Shown here: piece by piece, positions 52,934 to 60,879 of the stretch
How the letters are laid out: each line of letters opens with the position of its first letter
How positions within the stretch are numbered: position 1 is the first letter of the stretch
Assembly: GCF_020707265.1 (NCBI RefSeq)
Contig: NZ_JAJFEQ010000009.1
Coordinates: 186,001 to 250,000 of the forward strand
Direction: 5' to 3'
DNA from: Massilia sp. IC2-477
GTDB lineage: Bacteria; Pseudomonadota; Gammaproteobacteria; Burkholderiales; Burkholderiaceae_D
DNA: 64,000 bases
Translations under genes and position numbers: made by a program
Notes under the pieces: generated by a model
Database searches by the model: none
What the model saw: only the letters and a program-made list of their open reading frames with translations
What the model was told of the DNA's origin: nothing

Positions 52934-55180
52934 CTAGCGCGCTGCGCCGGCGCCCGCTTCGGCCAGCAGCTCGCTCAGCTGCACCGTATTGACAGGCTTG
53001 ACCATGTAGTGGTCGAAGCCGGCTTCGCGCGCGGCGTCACGGTCTTGCTGGCGGCCGTAGCCGGTGGCGGCGATCAGGGTCGCGTCGCGCGTCTGCGGCA
53101 GCTGGCGCAGGCGGCGTGCCAGCTCGGTGCCGTCGAGGTCCGGCAGGCCGATGTCGAGCAGGCAGACCTGGGGCGCGAACACCTTGGCCATCTCGATCGC
53201 GTCGAGCGCGTTGTAGGCGATTTCGACCCGGTGCCCGCCCGCCGCCAGGAACAGGTTGAGGGTATGGGCGGCGTCCAGGTTGTCGTCCACCACCAGCACC
53301 CGCAGCGGCGCCTGTGCTTGGGCAGCGTGGCGCACCGCCTCGGCCACCGGCGACTCGGCTTCGTGCTCGAAGCGCGGCAGGCGCACGCTGAAGCTGCTGC
53401 CCTTGCCCAGGCCCGGACTGGCGGCGCTGACGCTGCCGCCGTGCAGTTCGACCAGGCTGCGCACCAGTGCCAGGCCCAGGCCCAGGCCGCCCTGGGAACG
53501 GTCGGGCGTGCGCTCGGCCTGGGTGAACAGGTCGAACACGCGGCCGACCAGGGCCGGTTCCATGCCGATGCCGTCGTCCGCCACTTCCAGCGTCCAGCCC
53601 GCGCCATCGGCGTCCTCCAGCAGGCGCAGCGTGATGTGGCCGCCCTCGGGGGTGTACTTGGTGGCGTTGCCCAGCAGGTTGGCCACCACCTGCACCAGGC
53701 GCTTGTGGTCGCCCTTGACCCGGGCCGGGCCTGGCGGCAGGTCGAGCACCACCTTGTGGCGGCGGGCGTTGAACAGGGGGCGGACCTGCTCGGCTGCGTC
53801 GTCGACTACCTTGCGCAGGTCCAGCACACCGGTCGAGAGCGAGACCAGGCCGCGCGTGACGCGCGAGACGTCGAGCAGGTCGTCGACCAGGCTGGTCATG
53901 TGTTCGACCTGGCGCGCGATGATGGCGCAGGTCTGGGTGATCTGGGCATTGTCCGAGTGGAGCAGCTTGAGCAGGTGCGCGCCGGTACTGATCGGCGCCA
54001 GCGGGTTGCGCAGCTCGTGCGCGAGCATCGCCAGGAACTCGTCCTTGCGCTGGTCGGCCGCGCGCAGCTCGCGCTCGGCCTGGCTGCGCGCCGCTTCCTT
54101 GGCCTGCAGCGTGGCCGCCATCTCGTCCAGGGCCGCGGCCAGGCGCCCGATTTCCTCGTTGCCGTAGCTGATGCCCGAGCGGGCCTGCAGCTCGCCGGCG
54201 GCGATGCGGCGCGCCGTCTCCATCAGCTTGCGCACCCGCTGCACGATCAGGATGTCGCCCGCCAGCCAGGCCGCCAGCAGGGCCAGCAGGGTGGTCAGGC
54301 CCAGGCCCAGCAGCGACATCAGCTGGGCGTCGCGCGCCGCCGCCGTGATGGTCTCGACCGGCACCCCGATGGTCACCGTGTATTCCGACAGCGAGGGGCC
54401 GCCCACGCGGGCGAACGCGTGCAGGCGCTCGACGCCGTCCTCGCCGCGCAGCACCAGCGGGTGCTGCGCCGGATGGCGCATGGCGGCCAGCAGGTCGGGC
54501 GCGATCTTCTTGCCGAACCAGCGCTCCGGGTCGGGCCGGCGCGAGATGAGCAGGCCGCCCGAGTCGGCCGTCTCGAGGATGGAACCGGGCGGCAGGTTGA
54601 TGTCGTTCACAAAAGTGTCGAGCCCGGCCAGGTCCATGGCCGAGAACACCACCGCCACCACGCGGCCAGCGCGGTCGGTCACAGGGTAGGTGAGGTTGAT
54701 CGTGTGCCGGCGGATCACGCGTCCGAACACGTAGTCGCCGGCGATGAAGCGGCGCTCGGCGATGGCGCGCCGGAAGTGGCGGCGGTCGCCCAGGTTCACC
54801 GGGTGCAGCATCGGCACCGCGCTGCAGGTGACTTCGCCGTCGAGGCGGATCAGGCCGAAGTTGACATAGCCCTCGTTGCGGTCGAGGACGTCGGCCAGCA
54901 GCGCATTGCAGCGCGCGGTCGGGCCCATCAGGTCGGGGACGCTGACCAGGTCGACCAGGATCTGGCGCGCGCGCTCGAGCGACTGCGCTTCGTTGGCGGC
55001 GGCCAGGCCGGTGAGGCGCTGCAGGTTTTCCTCGGACGCGCGGATGGCCGCTTCGCGCTCGCGGATGCCGCCCAATACCGTCATGATGGCGATCGGCGTG
55101 ATCGCCAGCGCAACCAGCAGCATCAGGCGGCTGCGCAGGCTGTTCAGTCCCAGGCGCTGCAATAGTGGATTCTTCAACAT
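52934..55180 (-). CDS. Hybrid sensor histidine kinase with C-terminal receiver
   Basis: A 748-residue membrane kinase from the Met at 55178-55180; the frame stays open 49 codons further but lacks a better start. Helix one is at about 17-38 and helix two at about 288-308, bracketing a periplasmic Cache-type sensor. HAMP (about 310-360), HisKA with phospho-acceptor H388 (LAHELRNPLAP), HATPase with NLLGNATKY, DDGIGM and GGLGLGLALV, and a receiver with LLDIGLPDLDG and a conserved Lys (MVKPVN) follow. No separate response regulator is adjacent. A TACAAT -10 on the minus strand (55229-55234) is a likely promoter. Ligand unknown. Confidence 0.88.
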   Translation of the reverse strand: MLKNPLLQRLGLNSLRSRLMLLVALAITPIAIMTVLGGIREREAAIRASEENLQRLTGLAAANEAQSLERARQILVDLVSVPDLMGPTARCNALLADVLDRNEGYVNFGLIRLDGEVTCSAVPMLHPVNLGDRRHFRRAIAERRFIAGDYVFGRVIRRHTINLTYPVTDRAGRVVAVVFSAMDLAGLDTFVNDINLPPGSILETADSGGLLISRRPDPERWFGKKIAPDLLAAMRHPAQHPLVLRGEDGVERLHAFARVGGPSLSEYTVTIGVPVETITAAARDAQLMSLLGLGLTTLLALLAAWLAGDILIVQRVRKLMETARRIAAGELQARSGISYGNEEIGRLAAALDEMAATLQAKEAARSQAERELRAADQRKDEFLAMLAHELRNPLAPISTGAHLLKLLHSDNAQITQTCAIIARQVEHMTSLVDDLLDVSRVTRGLVSLSTGVLDLRKVVDDAAEQVRPLFNARRHKVVLDLPPGPARVKGDHKRLVQVVANLLGNATKYTPEGGHITLRLLEDADGAGWTLEVADDGIGMEPALVGRVFDLFTQAERTPDRSQGGLGLGLALVRSLVELHGGSVSAASPGLGKGSSFSVRLPRFEHEAESPVAEAVRHAAQAQAPLRVLVVDDNLDAAHTLNLFLAAGGHRVEIAYNALDAIEMAKVFAPQVCLLDIGLPDLDGTELARRLRQLPQTRDATLIAATGYGRQQDRDAAREAGFDHYMVKPVNTVQLSELLAEAGAGAAR

Positions 55181-55285
55181 CTCGGTGAACTCGGCGTTGG
55201 CGCGCACCGATATGGTGCAACGTTTCCGTATTGTACTAAATGGAGAGGCGGCATTGCTCGAACATGGTTTAGGCGGGGGGATTAG

Positions 55286-55316
55286 TTGACACTTAAAGTA
55301 TCTGTCCATGTAAGAT
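55286..55316 (+). promoter_or_regulatory. Candidate promoter of the aryl-CoA catabolic operon
   Basis: A perfect TTGACA (55286-55291) and a TG-extended TAAGAT (55311-55316) are separated by 19 bases, longer than ideal. The long spacer suggests an activator may be needed. It lies 26 bases before the first gene. Confidence 0.5.
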
Positions 55317-55342
55317 GTCGGCAACACAGAATGGGAGCCTGA

Positions 55343-57727
55343 ATGAAGATCGTGTGCGTGGGCGGCGGCCCGGCAGGCCTGTATTTCGGGCTATTGACGA
55401 AGCTGCGCCATCCGGACTACGCCGTCACCGTGGTCGAGCGCAACCGGGCCAGCGACACCTTCGGCTGGGGCGTGGTGTTTTCCGACCAGACCCTCGGCAA
55501 CCTGGCTGCGGCGGACGAAGCGAGCGCGCGCGCCATCCTGCAGTCCTTCAATCATTGGGACGATATCGATGTCCACTTCAAGGGACGCACGATCACCTCC
55601 AGCGGCCACGGTTTCTGCGGCATCGGCCGCAAGCGCCTGCTGAACATCCTGCAGGAACGCGGCGCGCTACTCGGCGTGGAGCACGTGTTCGAGCACGAGG
55701 TGCGCGACGACGCCGAGCTGGCGCGCGCATTCGGCGCCGACCTGGTGGTGGCCTGCGACGGCGTCAACAGCGCGGTGCGCCACCGGTATGCCGACGTGTT
55801 CCAGCCTGAAGTCGAGCGCCGCCACTGTCGCTTCGTGTGGCTCGGCACGCGCAAAAAATTCGACGCTTTCACCTTTGCCTTCGAAGAGACCGAGCACGGC
55901 TGGTTCCAGGCCCACGCCTACCAGTATGACGGCGATACTTCGACATTTATCGTAGAGACGCCCGAGGACACATGGCAGGCCGCCGGCCTGGAAGCCATGA
56001 GCCAGGAACAGGCGCTGGCCTTCTGCGAGCGCCTGTTCGCACCCTACCTCGACGGCCAGCCGCTGATGGCGAATGCCGCCCACCTGCGTGGTTCAGCCAT
56101 GTGGATCCGCTTTCCCCGCATCGCCTGCCGCCAGTGGATCCACTGGAACGACATCGATGGACGCCGGGTGCCGGTGGTGCTGATGGGCGACGCCGCCCAC
56201 ACTGCCCACTTCTCGATCGGCTCGGGCACCAAGCTGGCGCTGGAAGATGCGATCGAGCTGGCGCGCTGTCTCGAGGATCCCTCCGTCAGCATGGAAGAGG
56301 CGCTCGGCAAGTATGAGGAAGCGCGGCGGGTCGAAGTGCTCAAGCTGCAAAGCGCGGCGCGCAATTCGATGGAGTGGTTCGAGAACGTCAGGCGCTACAC
56401 GGCGATGGAGGCCGAGCAGTTCGCCTATTCGCTGCTGACGCGCAGCCAGCGCCTGTCGCACGAAAACCTGCGCCTGCGCGATCCGGAGTACGTGGCCGGC
56501 TTCGAGCGCTGGTTCGCCGAGCGGGCCGCGCAGCAGGCGGGCGTGCCGGCTCCTGCTAGTCCCACGCCGCCGATGTTCACCCCTTACAAGGTGCGCAGCG
56601 TACTGCTGAAGAACCGCGTGATCGTCTCGCCCATGGCCCAGTATTCGGCAGTCGACGGCACGGTCGGCGACTTCCACCTGGCGCACCTGGGCGCCCGCGC
56701 GCTCGGCGGCGCCGCGCTGGTGATGGCGGAGATGACCTGCGTGTCCGCCGACGCCCGCATTACGCCCGGCTGCCCGGGCCTGTACACGGCGGAACACACG
56801 GCGGCCTGGCGCCGCATCAATGACTTCGTGCACGCGAACTCGGACGCGAAGATCGGCGTGCAGCTCGGCCACGCCGGCGCCAAGGGCTCGACCCGGCCGA
56901 TGTGGGACGGCATCGACCAGCCGCTCGACGAGGGCAACTGGCCGCTGGTGTCCGCGTCCGAACAGCAGTACCTGCAAGGCGTGTCGCAGCTTGCGCGCGC
57001 GGCGAGCCTGGACGACCTGGAGCGCATCAAGCACGACTTCGTGCGTGCCACCGAAGCCGCCGCGCAGGCCGGCTTCGACTGGCTGGAACTGCACTGCGCC
57101 CACGGCTACCTGCTGTCGAGCTTCATCTCACCGCTCACCAACCGCAGGCAAGACGCCTACGGCGGTAGCCTGGAAAACCGCTGCCGCTATCCGCTCGAGG
57201 TGTTCGCGGCGATCCGCGCTGTGTGGCCCTCTGCGCTGCCGATCAGCGTGCGCCTGTCGGCCCATGACTGGGTCGAGGGCGGCATCACGCCCGACGATGC
57301 GGTCGCCATCGCGCGCCTGTTCAAGGACGCGGGCGCGGACATGATCGACTGTTCCTCGGGCCAGGTCAGCAAGGAAGAGAAACCAGTCTTCGGCCGCATG
57401 TTCCAGACCCCGTTCGCCGACCGCATCCGCAACGAAGCGGGCATCCCGACCATCGCGGTCGGCTCGATCTATGAGGCTGACCACGTCAACGGCATCGTCT
57501 CGGCCGGCCGCGCCGACCTGTGCGCCGTCGCCAGGCCGCACCTGGCCAACCCGGCCTGGACCTTGATGGAAGCGGCGCGCATCGGCTACACGGGTGCAAG
57601 CTGGCCGCGCCAGTACCGCGCCGGCAAGCTGCAGCTCGAGCGCAATCTCGAACGCGAACGCCAGATGCAGGCGGCCGGCAGCGGCCTCACGCCGCAGCAG
57701 ATCGCGGCGCGCCTGCTCGAAGGCTGA
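55343..57727 (+). CDS. Fused FAD monooxygenase-OYE reductase (salicylyl/2-aminobenzoyl-CoA type)
   Basis: A 794-residue two-domain protein. The front half (about 1-390) is a p-hydroxybenzoate hydroxylase-type flavoprotein: [15 protein letters not shown] for [18 protein letters not shown] and [20 protein letters not shown]. The back half (about 400-790) is an Old Yellow Enzyme-type reductase: [38 protein letters not shown] and [14 protein letters not shown]. This fusion is the hallmark of 2-aminobenzoyl-CoA monooxygenase/reductase and salicylyl-CoA 5-hydroxylase. It hydroxylates and then reduces an ortho-substituted benzoyl-CoA. The exact substrate is unproven. First gene of a four-gene operon. 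Confidence 0.88.
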   Translation: MKIVCVGGGPAGLYFGLLTKLRHPDYAVTVVERNRASDTFGWGVVFSDQTLGNLAAADEASARAILQSFNHWDDIDVHFKGRTITSSGHGFCGIGRKRLLNILQERGALLGVEHVFEHEVRDDAELARAFGADLVVACDGVNSAVRHRYADVFQPEVERRHCRFVWLGTRKKFDAFTFAFEETEHGWFQAHAYQYDGDTSTFIVETPEDTWQAAGLEAMSQEQALAFCERLFAPYLDGQPLMANAAHLRGSAMWIRFPRIACRQWIHWNDIDGRRVPVVLMGDAAHTAHFSIGSGTKLALEDAIELARCLEDPSVSMEEALGKYEEARRVEVLKLQSAARNSMEWFENVRRYTAMEAEQFAYSLLTRSQRLSHENLRLRDPEYVAGFERWFAERAAQQAGVPAPASPTPPMFTPYKVRSVLLKNRVIVSPMAQYSAVDGTVGDFHLAHLGARALGGAALVMAEMTCVSADARITPGCPGLYTAEHTAAWRRINDFVHANSDAKIGVQLGHAGAKGSTRPMWDGIDQPLDEGNWPLVSASEQQYLQGVSQLARAASLDDLERIKHDFVRATEAAAQAGFDWLELHCAHGYLLSSFISPLTNRRQDAYGGSLENRCRYPLEVFAAIRAVWPSALPISVRLSAHDWVEGGITPDDAVAIARLFKDAGADMIDCSSGQVSKEEKPVFGRMFQTPFADRIRNEAGIPTIAVGSIYEADHVNGIVSAGRADLCAVARPHLANPAWTLMEAARIGYTGASWPRQYRAGKLQLERNLERERQMQAAGSGLTPQQIAARLLEG

Positions 57728-57750
57728 ACCTACCAGACAGGAGTCAACGC

Positions 57751-58605
57751 ATGCATTACCTCCCGGGCGAAACGCACCGGCTGCCGGGCAGCCGCGCCAG
57801 CCTTGCCGCCTACCAGGCCACCCACTTCCAGTACGCGGTCCAGGACCGGGTCGCGACGATTACCCTCAACCGGCCGGAGCGCAAGAACCCGCTCACCTTC
57901 GAATCCTATGCCGAGCTGCGCGACCTGTTTCGCGCCCTGGCGTATGCCGACGACGTCAAGGCGGTCGTGGTCACCGGCGCGGGCGACAACTTCTGCTCGG
58001 GTGGTGACGTGCACGAGATCATCGGGCCGCTCACGAAGCTCGACATGCCGGGGCTGCTGGCCTTTACCCGCATGACGGGCGACCTGGTCAAGGCCATGCG
58101 CGCCTGTCCGCAGCCGATCGTCGCCGCCGTGGATGGCGTGTGTGCGGGCGCCGGCGCGATCCTGGCCTTGTCCTCCGACATCCGCTATGGCACCGCCCGC
58201 AGCAAGACGGCATTTCTCTTTACCCGCGTCGGCCTGGCCGGCTGCGACATGGGCGCCTGCGCGCTGCTGCCGCGCGTGATCGGCCAGGGCAGGGCGGCGG
58301 AGCTCCTCTACACCGGCCGCGCCATGAAGGGCGAAGAAGCCGAGCGCTGGGGTTTCTTCAACCGGCTGTGCGAGCCAAGTGCGGTACTGGCCGAAGCCCA
58401 GGCCTTTGCCGCCATGCTGGCCGGCGGTCCGACCTTCGCCCATGGCATGACCAAGAAGATGCTGCAGCAGGAATGGAACATGGGCGTGGATGAAGCCATC
58501 GAGGCGGAAGCCCAGGCCCAGGCCATCTGCATGGCCACCAACGACTTCCACCGGGCCTACCACGCCTTCGTGGCCAAGGACACGCCACGCTTCGAGGGAG
58601 ACTGA
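57751..58605 (+). CDS. Enoyl-CoA hydratase/isomerase-family protein
   Basis: A 284-residue crotonase-fold protein: [20 protein letters not shown], the oxyanion-hole motif [15 protein letters not shown] near residue 88 and [20 protein letters not shown] near 130. The usual Glu of a hydratase is not clear, so it may be a hydratase, isomerase or ring-opening enzyme. GACAGGAG precedes it, 23 bases after the fused flavoprotein. Within the operon it probably acts after ring hydroxylation and reduction. Confidence 0.85.
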   Translation: MHYLPGETHRLPGSRASLAAYQATHFQYAVQDRVATITLNRPERKNPLTFESYAELRDLFRALAYADDVKAVVVTGAGDNFCSGGDVHEIIGPLTKLDMPGLLAFTRMTGDLVKAMRACPQPIVAAVDGVCAGAGAILALSSDIRYGTARSKTAFLFTRVGLAGCDMGACALLPRVIGQGRAAELLYTGRAMKGEEAERWGFFNRLCEPSAVLAEAQAFAAMLAGGPTFAHGMTKKMLQQEWNMGVDEAIEAEAQAQAICMATNDFHRAYHAFVAKDTPRFEGD

Positions 58606-58607
58606 CA

Positions 58608-59774
58608 ATGGCCGACCGCGATTACCTCGACTGGCCCTTCCTGGAGCCGCGCCACCGGGCGCTGGCGCTGGAACTGGACGCCTGGGCAGCGGATCATCTG
58701 AACCCGGCGCACGGCAAGGACGTCGACGCCGCCTGCCGCGCCCTGGTGAAAGAACTGGGCAGCGGCGGCTGGCTGCGCCACGCCATTGGCGGCGCCGGAC
58801 AGGCCATCGACACACGGGCCATCTGCCTGATCCGCGAAACCCTGGCCCGCCACGCCGGCCTGGCGGATTTCGCTTTTGCGATGCAGGGCCTGGGCAGCGG
58901 CGCCATTTCGCTGTTCGGTTCCCCGGCGCAGCAGGAAGCCTGGCTCCCGCGCGTAGCTAGCGGTGAAGCCATTGCAGCCTTTGCGCTGTCCGAGCCCCAG
59001 GCCGGCTCCGACGTCGCCGCCATGCAGTGCGCCGCCCGGCGCGAGGGTGACGAGTATGTGCTGGAAGGCGAAAAGACCTGGATCTCGAACGGCGGCATCG
59101 CCGATTTCTATGTCGTGTTCGCGCGCACCGGCATTGGGGGTGGCGAGGGCGGCCGCGGTTCGAAGGGCATCTCCGCCTTCATCGTCGAAGCCGGCACACG
59201 CGGTTTCGAGATCGCCGAACGCATCGACGTAATCGCGCCGCATCCGCTGGCGCGCCTGCGATTCTCAAACTGTCGGGTGCCGGCATCGAAGCGCATCGGC
59301 GAAGAGGGGCAGGGCTTCAAGGTGGCGATGGCCACGCTCGATGTGTTTCGCACTTCGGTGGCGGCCGCCAGCCTGGGCTTCGCCCGCCGCGCGCTCGACG
59401 AAGCCTTGGGGCGCGCGTGTGAACGCGCGATGTTCGGCAAGACCCTGGCCGACTTCCAGCTGACCCAGGCGAAGCTGGCCCAGATGGCCACCGGCATCGA
59501 CGCCGCGGCCCTGCTGACTTACCGCGCGGCCTGGATGCGCGACCAGGGAAAGAAGGTGACGAAGGAAGCCGCGATGGCCAAGCTGACCGCAACCGAGACT
59601 GCCCAGCAGGTCATCGACGCGGCGGTCCAGCTGTTCGGCGGCCAGGGCGTCGTCAGCGGCGAGACCGTCGAGACCCTGTACCGCGAAATCCGCGCGCTGC
59701 GCATCTATGAAGGCGCGAGCGAGGTGCAGCTTCTCATCATCGCGCGCGAACTGCTTGCCTCGGGAGGGCACTGA
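58608..59774 (+). CDS. Acyl-CoA dehydrogenase
   Basis: A 388-residue flavoenzyme. [21 protein letters not shown] and [18 protein letters not shown] are the FAD and substrate motifs, and [32 protein letters not shown] is the C-terminal signature with the R-G or active-site region. The family oxidises the alpha-beta bond of an acyl-CoA and gives electrons to ETF. It starts three bases after the previous stop and shares one base with the next start. Confidence 0.9.
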   Translation: MADRDYLDWPFLEPRHRALALELDAWAADHLNPAHGKDVDAACRALVKELGSGGWLRHAIGGAGQAIDTRAICLIRETLARHAGLADFAFAMQGLGSGAISLFGSPAQQEAWLPRVASGEAIAAFALSEPQAGSDVAAMQCAARREGDEYVLEGEKTWISNGGIADFYVVFARTGIGGGEGGRGSKGISAFIVEAGTRGFEIAERIDVIAPHPLARLRFSNCRVPASKRIGEEGQGFKVAMATLDVFRTSVAAASLGFARRALDEALGRACERAMFGKTLADFQLTQAKLAQMATGIDAAALLTYRAAWMRDQGKKVTKEAAMAKLTATETAQQVIDAAVQLFGGQGVVSGETVETLYREIRALRIYEGASEVQLLIIARELLASGGH

Positions 59775-60166
59775 TGGACATCCTGCAACCGCCGGGTTGG
59801 GTGCGCCCGAAGGGCTATTCGAACGGCGTCGCCGCGCGCGGCCGCCAGGTGTATGTGAGCGGCATGATCGGCTGGGATGCGGAAGGGCGCTTCCACACCG
59901 ACGACTTCGTCGGCCAGTGCCGCCAGGCGCTGGAAAACGCGCTGGCCGTGCTGCGCGAAGCCGGAGCGGGGCCGGAGCACATCGTACGCATGACCTGGTA
60001 TGTGCTCGACCGCCGTGAATACCTTGAGGCCGGTGCCGAACTGGGCGCCGCTTACAGGGACGTCATCGGACGTCATTACCCGGCCATGAGCGCGGTGCAG
60101 GTGGCGGCGCTGATGGAAGACCGGGCACGGGTCGAGATCGAAGTAACGGCAGTCATTCCGGACTGA
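59774..60166 (+). CDS. RidA-family protein
   Basis: A 130-residue Rid protein: GYSNGVAARGRQVYVSGMIGWD at the start, VLREAGAGPEHIVRMTWYVLDR in the middle and AVQVAALMEDRARVEIEVTAV at the end. The family deaminates reactive enamines or imines, or acts in nitrogen-heterocycle breakdown. In this operon it could remove an amino-derived intermediate from a 2-aminobenzoyl-CoA substrate, which supports an aminobenzoate route. It overlaps the acyl-CoA dehydrogenase stop by one base. Confidence 0.85.
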   Translation: MDILQPPGWVRPKGYSNGVAARGRQVYVSGMIGWDAEGRFHTDDFVGQCRQALENALAVLREAGAGPEHIVRMTWYVLDRREYLEAGAELGAAYRDVIGRHYPAMSAVQVAALMEDRARVEIEVTAVIPD

Positions 60167-60180
60167 TCGAGCCAATCTGT

Positions 60181-60738
60181 GTGAAACGACTTCTGCTTAC
60201 CGTGCTGCTCGCCATGAGCAGCGCAGCGCAGGTATTCGCGACAGAATCGGACGCGAACTCTTCGTTCAAAAGCGCTGCGGCTTCAGAACTTGCACGCATC
60301 TGGAATGAGGGCGACACCGATCTTTATCTGCCGCTGCACACGCACCACCTGCGGCGGGCTTACAGCCCACAATTGCTGGCGTCCTTCAATGAGGCCACCT
60401 TCGGCCTGGGCTATGGCCGTAGCTTCAAGGATGCACAAGGCTGGTGGCACGGACTCTATGCGATGGCCTTCAGGGATTCGTATTCCAAAGTCGAGCCAGT
60501 TGTAGGCTATGCCCGGCTTTATTCGCTTGCCCGGGTGGGCGAAGCATCATTCAGTGTTGGCTACACTGCATTCATCACGGCCCGCCACGATGTGGGACGC
60601 TACGTACCTATTCCCGGAGCGCTTCCATTGATGTCCGTTGAAGTCGGCCGCTTATCGCTAATGACAACGTTCGCGCCCGGTAGGCGCAATACAGGAAACC
60701 TCTTCTTCATTTTTGGGAAGGTCAGGTTCCCTAGGTGA
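60181..60738 (+). CDS. pagP: Lipid A palmitoyltransferase PagP
   Basis: A 185-residue outer-membrane beta-barrel enzyme with a signal peptide (MKRLLLTVLLAMSSAAQVFA). The catalytic set matches E. coli PagP: a His in LPLHTHHLRRAYS (H53), and Asp and Ser in FRDSYSK (D99, S100). It transfers palmitate from phospholipid to lipid A, which lowers recognition and permeability. The C-terminal strand ends FFIFGKVRFPR as expected for a barrel. The start is GTG 60181 with a weak ribosome site. Base composition is noticeably more A+T-rich than in the flanking genes, which suggests transfer. Confidence 0.85.
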   Translation: MKRLLLTVLLAMSSAAQVFATESDANSSFKSAAASELARIWNEGDTDLYLPLHTHHLRRAYSPQLLASFNEATFGLGYGRSFKDAQGWWHGLYAMAFRDSYSKVEPVVGYARLYSLARVGEASFSVGYTAFITARHDVGRYVPIPGALPLMSVEVGRLSLMTTFAPGRRNTGNLFFIFGKVRFPR

Positions 60739-60801
60739 TCATTCTCTCGGCAATTCTATACGATCGTCAGCAGGTCTCCGGAAGCACGCTTTTTCGTTGT
60801 A

Positions 60802-60817
60802 GCAATTGGGGAATTGC
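60802..60817 (+). repeat. Inverted repeat GCAATT-GGGG-AATTGC
   Basis: Perfect six-base arms around GGGG, between pagP and the M16 peptidase gene. A TATACG -10-like sequence lies about 40 bases upstream, next to the palindrome ACGATCGT. It may be an operator or a small hairpin; no strong T tract follows. Confidence 0.45.
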
Positions 60818-60879
60818 AATACCATCCAGAACGTTACGGCGCGCCGCGCCGACCTTCGATCGATTGTAAGGACCCACGC

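Noticed and set aside
51230..55165. Very long open frame on the plus strand opposite the antiporter and kinase genes
   Set aside because: It is an antisense by-product of high GC content. It has repetitive Ala, Arg, Gln and His composition and no motifs, while the minus-strand genes have complete domains.
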